32,280 nt of DNA from Gammaproteobacteria bacterium. Lineage in GTDB: Bacteria > Pseudomonadota > Gammaproteobacteria > UWMA-0217. Below, piece after piece: positions 17,245 through 23,338 of this stretch. A program made the translations under genes and the position numbers. Location of the stretch: positions 1-32,280 of the forward strand of contig JALSHZ010000012.1 of the NCBI GenBank assembly GCA_026981985.1. The letters run 5' to 3'. The notes beneath the pieces were generated by a model. That model worked only from the letters and a program-made list of their open reading frames with translations. It was not told where the DNA came from and ran no database searches. Positions within the stretch are counted from its first letter, which is position 1; every line of letters begins with the position of its first letter.

Positions 17245-18318
17245 ATGCACTGGATAAGACTTCGGTATCTTGCTACCGCGTCGGTGGTGCTTTTGGCCGT
17301 GACGGGCTGCGGCACAGGCGATAATGATGTGGTAACTGATACGAGCAATACGAGCGGGGCAACGACCGGGCTATACAAGCTCTCAGGGACAGTGCCTGGA
17401 ACCATTATCGAGGCTTTTTGTGAGAATGGTTATTACCAGCAGGTTGGTTCTGAGCAAAATGGCGCTGCCGAACATCCCTTCAGCATCAGCCTCCCGACGA
17501 ACTCCAGATGCCAGGTCGTGATGACCATGAACGAAACCGATGTGGCCAATAAGACGGTTACGCCGGTTGGCTTCAGCGGAAATCAGATTATTGGGTTTGC
17601 TATCTCGGCTGAAAAAGATGGTGCTGATATCGATATCGGGTTTGTGGATTTGCCTACCAGCCCAACGGATCCGAAGATGCTCGATTCCGATGGTGATCAC
17701 ATTCGTGATGAACCATTGTCTCATACGCTGCCTGATCTGGCGGTACAACAGTTGCAGGTACACAAGGAAGCGTTTGCGGTCGATCCTGATGCTGATGGTA
17801 TTCCCAATCACTATGATGCTGATGACGACAATGACGGCATCCCAGACCGCGATGACGACGATGATGATGGTGATGGAATTGCCGATTCTGACGAACGCGA
17901 TCGTGATTGGGATGGTGTTGATGATCGTGATGATGTGGATGACGACAATGATGGTGTGGCAGATGATGATGAGTTGGAAAGTGATATTCATGTCGGTGGC
18001 ACAGTAACGTTTTCCCTGCCCCAGACATTCGTTCCGGATACCACTGGTGGTCGTTTGTTGGCGGCGCAGTGTGCGCAGTGTCATGGCACCAACGGATACT
18101 CCGTATCAGGCATTATCGAAGGACTGGTGGGTGAGGCCGGTGAGCTTGCGGAAGAAATGGCCGAAATGCGTGCAGAGCTGAACACTCATATCATGAATGC
18201 GCAGGCAAAGGGATACAGTCCGGAAGAAGTCACGGCTATGGCCGGGTTTTTTCAGAAAATGGCTGCGCAATATGGCAGTAGCGACGGAGATGCCGAATAT
18301 GATCGTGATGACGATTGA
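17245..18318 (+). CDS. Lipoprotein with Asp-rich calcium-type repeats and a monoheme cytochrome c domain
   Basis: Exported lipoprotein of 357 residues, start supported by TAGGAGAACG before ATG. The lipobox VTGC gives Cys22 as lipid anchor. Gly follows, so outer-membrane sorting is allowed. A beta-type region to about residue 145 is followed by an Asp repeat zone at about 147-250 (DSDGDHIRD, DPDADGIPN, DDDNDGIPD, DDDGDGIAD, DDDNDGVAD) of thrombospondin type-3 or dockerin character, expected to bind Ca2+. The C-terminal domain has one heme site, CAQCHG, at residues 276-281, and a helical tail with several Met residues that could give the axial ligand. The flavoprotein gene follows at 33 bases, so this is the likely electron acceptor of a flavocytochrome c. 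The domain combination is unusual for FccA-like subunits. Confidence 0.85.
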   Translation: MHWIRLRYLATASVVLLAVTGCGTGDNDVVTDTSNTSGATTGLYKLSGTVPGTIIEAFCENGYYQQVGSEQNGAAEHPFSISLPTNSRCQVVMTMNETDVANKTVTPVGFSGNQIIGFAISAEKDGADIDIGFVDLPTSPTDPKMLDSDGDHIRDEPLSHTLPDLAVQQLQVHKEAFAVDPDADGIPNHYDADDDNDGIPDRDDDDDDGDGIADSDERDRDWDGVDDRDDVDDDNDGVADDDELESDIHVGGTVTFSLPQTFVPDTTGGRLLAAQCAQCHGTNGYSVSGIIEGLVGEAGELAEEMAEMRAELNTHIMNAQAKGYSPEEVTAMAGFFQKMAAQYGSSDGDAEYDRDDD

Positions 18319-18351
18319 GATGATGCGTGGATTAATGTGGAGTAATGGAAA

Positions 18352-19614
18352 ATGAAAGCAATCAACAGAAACAGACGTCAATTCTTGAAATATTCGGGCG
18401 TGGGGCTTGCAGGCCTGCTCGGGCTGAGTCTCAAACAGGCCGGAGCTGCGGCGCCTTATAAGGTGGTGGTTATCGGCGGCGGGTTTGCCGGTGCAACGGC
18501 AGCCAAATATCTGAAAATGTGGGGTGGTGACAGCGTGGATGTGACTTTGGTGGAACCAAAGTCCGTTTACTATTCACCAATATTGAGCAACCTGGTTCTC
18601 AACGGCCAGAGCAGCGCGAAAAACCTTGCGTTCACCTATGCCGATTTGCAGCGAAAATATCGTGTCACTCACAAGGCGCACCGTGCATTGACGATCAACT
18701 CCGGTGCCAACAAAACGGTGCTGCTGGAAAACAATGAAACGCTTGCATACGATCGCCTGATTGTGGCCCCTGGTATCGATTTCAAATACGTCAATGACTA
18801 CGACATCAACAAAGTGCCGCATGCCTGGCAAGGTGGTGAACAGGTCGAATTGCTGCGCAGCCAGATTGAGGCCATGAACAACGGCGATACCTTTGTCATG
18901 ACGGTTCCGCCGACACCCTATCGCTGTCCTCCTGGGCCATACGAGCGTGCGTGTGTGGTGGCACACTGGTTGAATCAGCACAGGCCTGGCGCCAAGGTGG
19001 TCGTGCTCGACGCCAATCCTGACATTATCGTGGAAAAAGAGAGTTTCGGCTCACGCTTCACTCAGTATGGGGTTGAATATCATGCCGGCGTGCAGGTCAC
19101 GCAAGTCGATGACGCTAGCAAAACGGTGACGGTATCTGGTGCGCCCGAAGCAACCTATGCGGCTGATGTATTGAACGTCATCCCGGCAATGCGGGCAGGT
19201 GCCAATGCCTTGCTCGACAATGCAGGATTGCTTAGCGGTGACTGGGCGCCGGTTTCGGCAAAAACCTTTGAATCCACCGAGGTTGCAGGGATTCATGTCA
19301 TCGGTGATGCGCAAGGTACCGGTGTGCCAAAAGCAGGCCATATTGGAAATGCAGAGGCGAAGGTTTGTGCTGAAGCGGTTTTGAATCTGTTGCATGGGTT
19401 CCCCGTTTATGCCAGCCCGAAAATCAATTCTGCCTGTTACAGCCCGGTATCGACATCGGAAGCGACATGGCTCACCGCTACCTATGAATACAGTACTGTC
19501 AGTGACAGCTGGGTTGCGATCGCGCCGAGCAAGGCGGGTGGAGCGCCTGCGGTATCTCACTATCAGGAGATGTTTGGTTGGACCAATAACTTGTTCAGCG
19601 ATACCTTTTCCTGA
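18352..19614 (+). CDS. fccB: Flavocytochrome c sulfide dehydrogenase flavin subunit (FccB-like)
   Basis: Periplasmic FAD protein that oxidises sulfide and passes electrons to a cytochrome c. A Tat signal (NRRQFLKYSG then a Gly/Leu-rich helix) covers about residues 7-32. The FAD Rossmann motif VVVIGGGFAGATAAKYL follows at about residue 37. The redox-active cysteine pair of FccB is conserved: Cys192 in YRCPPGPYERAC and Cys362 in NSACYSP, close to the positions of the Allochromatium protein. HVIGDAQGTGVPKAGHIGNAEAK is the second FAD-binding stretch. The C-terminal region from about 345 fits the FCSD flavin-binding domain. Length of 420 residues is normal. Its partner is the upstream Asp-repeat cytochrome. 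Sulfide oxidation is the best-supported role. Confidence 0.92.
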   Translation: MKAINRNRRQFLKYSGVGLAGLLGLSLKQAGAAAPYKVVVIGGGFAGATAAKYLKMWGGDSVDVTLVEPKSVYYSPILSNLVLNGQSSAKNLAFTYADLQRKYRVTHKAHRALTINSGANKTVLLENNETLAYDRLIVAPGIDFKYVNDYDINKVPHAWQGGEQVELLRSQIEAMNNGDTFVMTVPPTPYRCPPGPYERACVVAHWLNQHRPGAKVVVLDANPDIIVEKESFGSRFTQYGVEYHAGVQVTQVDDASKTVTVSGAPEATYAADVLNVIPAMRAGANALLDNAGLLSGDWAPVSAKTFESTEVAGIHVIGDAQGTGVPKAGHIGNAEAKVCAEAVLNLLHGFPVYASPKINSACYSPVSTSEATWLTATYEYSTVSDSWVAIAPSKAGGAPAVSHYQEMFGWTNNLFSDTFS

Positions 19615-19648
19615 GCGGATAGTGGTATATGGGTGTGTCGTTTTTGCT

Positions 19649-19671
19649 CGGTGGGGAAATTTTCCCCATCG
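19649..19671. other. Strong inverted repeat between the FccB-like gene and the PepSY gene
   Basis: TGGGGAAA (19652-19659) and TTTCCCCA (19661-19668) pair perfectly around one T. The stem extends outward to CGG/TCG with one G-T wobble. It lies 38 bases after the FccB-like stop. No T-run follows on either strand, so it is either a Rho-aided end hairpin or a protein-binding palindrome. Confidence 0.5.
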
Positions 19672-19731
19672 GGCCAGTCCCACTATGAAAGCAGCAATCT
19701 GGCATAGTATTGGGTATCGCTGGTTTTCAAG

Positions 19732-19758
19732 TGGCGTATTGGTAGTACGCCAGGGGAC
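19732..19758 (+). promoter_or_regulatory. Hairpin overlapping the ribosome binding site of the PepSY gene
   Basis: TGGCGTA (19732-19738) and TACGCCA (19746-19752) are exact complements with a 7-base loop. The Shine-Dalgarno AGGGGAC begins at 19752, at the last base of the stem, and the ATG is at 19762. The hairpin would sit directly against the ribosome site and could modulate translation of the two-component operon. This is inference from position only. Confidence 0.45.
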
Positions 19759-19761
19759 GAC

Positions 19762-20112
19762 ATGAGACGCTATACAACCATTGGAATCATTTTCGCGGCG
19801 TTGGGATTCGCGCTTGCGGCCTGGTGGCTGGCAGCGACGGCGCTGGATCATCCCGAATATGGGGGTGAGCCGATCTCGGATTCTGCCGTCCGCCACCTTC
19901 TCTCGACCGCCAATAGCGAGTTGTCACTTGAGCAGATTTTGGCGGGGCTGCAAGGGTTGCCTGAGGGAAGCCGGCTGCTGGAAGTGGAGCGATACGCAAA
20001 CGGAGCGCAGACTTTGCTTGAATTTGAATTTGTGACCAGCGATGGAAGGATTCTCGAGTGGTGGGTCGATCCTTTCACAGGTGAGGTGGTTGGAGAGGGT
20101 GTCGAGCATTGA
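19762..20112 (+). CDS. Small membrane-anchored PepSY-domain protein
   Basis: Protein of 116 residues with one N-terminal hydrophobic segment at about 7-27 and a periplasmic PepSY-like domain. The domain is seen in SLEQILAGLQGLPEGSRLLEVER and in LLEFEFVTSDGRILEWWVDPFTGEVVGEG, the usual ending of PepSY units. Such short PepSY proteins often precede a PhoP/PhoQ- or QseB/QseC-like pair and are thought to tune the sensor, though the mechanism is not known. The response regulator gene follows within about 85 bases and the three genes probably form one operon. The start has the strong site AGGGGAC. Confidence 0.8.
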   Translation: MRRYTTIGIIFAALGFALAAWWLAATALDHPEYGGEPISDSAVRHLLSTANSELSLEQILAGLQGLPEGSRLLEVERYANGAQTLLEFEFVTSDGRILEWWVDPFTGEVVGEGVEH

Positions 20113-20196
20113 TGACGCTGAAAAAATCACGTCTAAGGCAGTGCTGTCATGCTTTTGTCAGTCGGAAAAACGACGACGCAATTGTCAGAGGTGCCG

Positions 20197-20856
20197 GTGC
20201 GATTGTTATTGGTAGAGGATGATCTTGAGCTGGTACAAGACCTGCGGCCAGAATTAGAACAGGCGGGCTACGCCGTCGACTGTGTAGAAGACGGGGAAGA
20301 GGCGCTGTTTCTCGGTGAAACCGAATCCTATGATCTGATGGTGCTTGATCTTGGCCTGCCGCGACTCGGTGGGCTGGCAGTACTCGCCAAATGGCGCGCT
20401 AGTGGCGTTGACGCTCCGGTTTTGATTCTTACTGCCAGAGACAGTTGGCAGGAGAAGGTCGATGGACTCAAGGCGGGTGCGGATGATTATCTGACCAAAC
20501 CGTTTCACCACCAAGAGCTATTGGCACGACTGCAGGCCTTGTTGCGGCGCCGTTACGGAAGCGTTTCTGCACAGCTTGAAGCGCGGGACTTGGTGCTCGA
20601 TGAAGAGCATCAGCAAGTCTGTGTTGCTGGCAATTCGCCAGTCAAACTGACGGCGACAGAGTTCCGCTTGCTACGCTATTTTATGCTCAATCCAGGCAAG
20701 CCGCTTTCCAAAACACGCTTGACGGAGCATGTCTATGCTCAGGATTTTGATCGGGACAGTAACCTGATCGAAGTCTATGTGAGTCGGTTACGCGACAAGA
20801 TCGGTCGAGACCGGATCGAAACACGGCGCGGCCAGGGTTATGTTTTCAAAGCCTGA
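20197..20856 (+). CDS. OmpR/PhoP-family response regulator
   Basis: DNA-binding response regulator of 219 residues. The receiver domain has the acidic pair in LLLVEDD, the phospho-acceptor Asp51 in MVLDLGLP, Thr in ILTARD and Lys in DYLTKPF. A winged-helix domain follows (KLTATEFRLLRYFMLNPGKPLSK, then EVYVSRLRDKIG and TRRGQGYVFKA). I choose the GTG start at 20197 because AGAGG lies 5 bases before it and because it puts the phosphorylated Asp at the usual position 51. An ATG at 20149 would add 16 residues with no domain role. It overlaps the kinase gene by 17 bases. Targets are unknown; the copper receptor promoter is a candidate. Confidence 0.92.
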   Translation: MRLLLVEDDLELVQDLRPELEQAGYAVDCVEDGEEALFLGETESYDLMVLDLGLPRLGGLAVLAKWRASGVDAPVLILTARDSWQEKVDGLKAGADDYLTKPFHHQELLARLQALLRRRYGSVSAQLEARDLVLDEEHQQVCVAGNSPVKLTATEFRLLRYFMLNPGKPLSKTRLTEHVYAQDFDRDSNLIEVYVSRLRDKIGRDRIETRRGQGYVFKA

Positions 20857-22165
20857 CAGCAGTTCAATTGAGCGTTCGCTGACCATTGGCATGGGTTTGC
20901 TGATGTTTGCGGTGTTGTTGGTGTTGTTGACAATCGCATCCTGGTTGGGGCGGGAAAGTGCAATTCAGTTTGCGCTGTCGAGGTTGCAACATGACGCTGA
21001 AGCCATTGTTGCCAGCATGGATCTGGAGCAGCGCAAGATCAAGCAATCACTGCCACCAGTCTACAGGCAGCCATTGTCAGGGCACTATTACACCGTACTG
21101 TTTGATGACGGGTTTCAAATCTTGTCACGTTCGCTATGGGATCAGGAACTGGTCAGTGCGGTACAGCGCCCGGGCGAGGCGCATTACTGGTTGGCCGCTG
21201 GGCCACAGCGACAACATTTACTCGTTTGGCACAACACCTATGAAAGCGGCGGGCATCGTTTTTCGATCGCCGTTGCCGAAGATATTGCTCCGCTTTTGTC
21301 AGCCATCAAACGCTTTCTTGCGATAGGCGTTGCAGCCTCGATGGCGGCGGTTCTTCTCATGCTAGTGGTGCAGCGATATGTTATTCGCCGGATTCTTGGC
21401 CGCCTGGACAGTATTCGTGACGATGTTCGTGCCGTCAACGAAGGAAAACGGGTTCGTCTCGATGAATCTGTGCCAGTAGAAGTGCGACCGATGGTCGTTG
21501 AGTTCAATCAGCTGCTGAAGGCATGGAAGCAACACCAGGAGCGTTCACGTAATGCCGTTGGCAATCTGGCACATGCTTTGAAAGGGCCGCTCGGCATTAT
21601 CTACCGGTTGGCGCACAAGCACGAAATACCAGAATTGGAGGTACAGGCAGAGCGAATACAGGGTTTGCTGGAGTGTGAGTTACGGCGGGCCCGGATTACC
21701 GGCAGGGCAGCGGTCGGCAGCCATTTCGTGCCGCGAGATGACATGGAGAATCTTGTGGCCACCATCGAGATGCTCCACCAGGAAAAATCAATTCAGATTG
21801 TATTGTTGGTGGATGCGCCGCCATCCTTGCCGCTCGATCAGAGTGATATGCTCGAACTGATCGGAAACTTGCTCGACAATGCGGCGAAGTGGGCGCGGCA
21901 GAAAATCAGGCTGGTGTTGAAAGCGGGTGATGAATTGCAGCTAGTGCTGGAGGATGATGGCCCTGGGATACCAGCACAGCTGCGGAGCAAACTGCTCGCG
22001 CGAGGCAGGAAACTTGATGAAAATCAGCCGGGGCATGGTTTGGGGCTTGCCATCGCTCAGGATATTGCCGCACTCTATGATGGACAGTTTCAGTTGGGGC
22101 GCTCGAAAAGGCTCGGCGGCTTGCAGGTAAACGTCATGCTGCCGCTAGCGGTGGTGGAACGATAG
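20840..22165 (+). CDS. Sensor histidine kinase of the PhoQ/QseC type
   Basis: Membrane sensor kinase of 441 residues. Helices at about 17-37 and 160-180 frame a periplasmic sensor of about 120 residues. A HAMP linker follows (RRILGRLDSIRDDVRAVNEG). The H-box NLAHALKGPLGI carries the phosphorylated His245. The catalytic domain has the N-box GNLLDNAAKWA, G1 EDDGPGIP and G2 GHGLGLAI. The H-box AHALKGPL form is that of PhoQ-like kinases rather than the common SHELRTPL. Ligand unknown; the sensor has no Cys-rich or Met-rich motif that would prove copper sensing. It forms an operon with the PepSY and regulator genes. Confidence 0.93.
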   Translation: MFSKPDSSSIERSLTIGMGLLMFAVLLVLLTIASWLGRESAIQFALSRLQHDAEAIVASMDLEQRKIKQSLPPVYRQPLSGHYYTVLFDDGFQILSRSLWDQELVSAVQRPGEAHYWLAAGPQRQHLLVWHNTYESGGHRFSIAVAEDIAPLLSAIKRFLAIGVAASMAAVLLMLVVQRYVIRRILGRLDSIRDDVRAVNEGKRVRLDESVPVEVRPMVVEFNQLLKAWKQHQERSRNAVGNLAHALKGPLGIIYRLAHKHEIPELEVQAERIQGLLECELRRARITGRAAVGSHFVPRDDMENLVATIEMLHQEKSIQIVLLVDAPPSLPLDQSDMLELIGNLLDNAAKWARQKIRLVLKAGDELQLVLEDDGPGIPAQLRSKLLARGRKLDENQPGHGLGLAIAQDIAALYDGQFQLGRSKRLGGLQVNVMLPLAVVER

Positions 22166-22305
22166 TCGGTGACCCGGCAAGGCTTGGCGCGCGCGAAATG
22201 GGTGGTAGCAATATTTTCGCCAGCAGTCAGTCGCGCCAGTTATGATGAGTGCTGAAATGTGGCTCATTCACTGGAATTGATCAGAAATCAAGCTGGTAAA
22301 AGCTC

Positions 22306-23172
22306 ATGATCAAGAACAAGCAGTCATTGCGTTCATTTACAGCCTTCCTGGTGACTTGGGCTTTTTTGGTGCTGACGGTGACGGGCATCATGCTCTATAT
22401 CGTGCCGCAGGGGCGTATCGCCTATTGGACGCACTGGTCATTCGCCGGACTCGACAAGGAGCAGTGGGGTTGGGTACACATGATGTTCGGCGGCATATTT
22501 ATCATTGCCGGCATATTGCATCTCTATTTCAACTGGAAACCGTTCAAGAAATACCTCGCCAAACGGGTGGCCGGCAAGTTGAATCTCAGCCGGGAACTGC
22601 TCTCGTCGCTTGTCATGACGGTAGTGATCATATTTCTTTCCATCTACGATCTGCCGCCGGCGAGCTGGATTTTTGATCTGAACGACCGGATCAAGGCCAG
22701 CTGGGTTACGAGCCCGGAGCTGGAGCCGCCTTTCGGGCATGCCGAAGAAGTGTCAGTCAAAGGTATCGCCAGGCGCATGCGGCTGGATCTGGCTGCTGCG
22801 ATCGAGGAATTGCATGCGCGTAATATCAGGTTTGAACCCGAGCAGTCTCTGAGTACCATAGCGCGCAACAACGATACCACGCCAATGGTGATCTACTCCT
22901 ATATCAGCAAGCACAAAAAAGCAACCACAGCGGTGAAACGGCACTCATGGACGGCTGAAAAAATCGAGGCGGAGTTTGCCGGTACAGGGCTTGGCAGGAA
23001 GACGATAGCGGAGTTGTGCGACCTGGCCGGGTCGCCGCTTGATGCCTGCGTGGCACGCTTGAAGAGTGGTGGTGTCGATGCAACTGCCGAAGACAGCGTC
23101 AGAGAGGTTTCCAGCGGATACGATCTGACGCCACTCGATCTGCTGAAAATGCTTCTGATCCGCTCGCAATAA
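22306..23172 (+). CDS. DUF4405 cytochrome-b-like membrane protein with a duplicated C-terminal domain
   Basis: Membrane protein of 288 residues. The N-terminal 125 residues fit DUF4405, with three helices at about 10-30, 55-75 and 98-118. His residues in THWSFAG, GWVHMMFGG and GILHLYFNW suggest b-type heme binding. The soluble part holds two similar segments of about 50 residues, from about 149 and from about 231. Both follow the pattern K-x-IA, then A-x-x-x-L, then a short Ile or Val strand, then S-L or S-V, ending D-x-TP; compare SLSTIARNNDTTPMVIYSYI with SVREVSSGYDLTPLDLLKML. The role is unknown; electron transfer across or along the membrane is plausible. It lies 140 bases after the kinase gene and has its own start region. 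Confidence 0.82.
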   Translation: MIKNKQSLRSFTAFLVTWAFLVLTVTGIMLYIVPQGRIAYWTHWSFAGLDKEQWGWVHMMFGGIFIIAGILHLYFNWKPFKKYLAKRVAGKLNLSRELLSSLVMTVVIIFLSIYDLPPASWIFDLNDRIKASWVTSPELEPPFGHAEEVSVKGIARRMRLDLAAAIEELHARNIRFEPEQSLSTIARNNDTTPMVIYSYISKHKKATTAVKRHSWTAEKIEAEFAGTGLGRKTIAELCDLAGSPLDACVARLKSGGVDATAEDSVREVSSGYDLTPLDLLKMLLIRSQ

Positions 23173-23180
23173 AAATCACT

Positions 23181-23202
23181 GCTGGCGTTCACCGACGCCA
23201 GC
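23181..23202 (+). terminator. Hairpin after the DUF4405 gene
   Basis: GCTGGCGT (23181-23188) and ACGCCAGC (23195-23202) form a perfect 8-bp stem with a 6-base loop, starting 9 bases after the stop codon. On the plus strand it is followed by a C-run, not a T-run, so termination efficiency is uncertain. Confidence 0.4.
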
Positions 23203-23238
23203 CCCCCCCTTGGTCTAACTCGTCGCATCGCAGAATCA

Positions 23239-23276
23239 GCGACAATTTGTCCTGCCTGCGACATTATGTCACTGCC
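23239..23276 (+). promoter_or_regulatory. Two tandem palindromic operators upstream of the copper receptor
   Basis: GCGACAATTTGTCCTGCC (23239-23256) and GCGACATTATGTCACTGCC (23258-23276) are direct repeats with a 19-base phase. Each contains a perfect 11-base palindrome, GACAATTTGTC and GACATTATGTC. The second ends 62 bases before the receptor ATG, in promoter range. The half-site GACA/TGTC recalls the CusR/CopR half-sites TGACA, but spacing differs. Tandem sites of this type suit an OmpR-family dimer or a dimeric repressor; the regulator encoded at 20197 is an obvious candidate, by inference. Confidence 0.55.
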
Positions 23277-23338
23277 GCTTTTGTGTCAGTTTTCCTATCC
23301 TCTCTTGTTATCGATCAGGTAGATAATCAGGAGAGGTC

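Noticed and set aside
17383..18084. Minus-strand frame of 233 codons rich in Ile, His and Val
   Set aside because: It is the antisense reading of the Asp repeats (GAT codons read backward as ATC) in the cytochrome lipoprotein.
19649..19671. Rho-independent terminator after the FccB-like gene
   Set aside because: The stem is strong but no T-run follows on either strand, so I list it only as an inverted repeat.
23241..23251. Classical CusR/CopR copper box
   Set aside because: The half-sites GACAA and TTGTC are right, but the spacer is one base instead of two and the outer bases do not match. Kept as an operator of unknown specificity.
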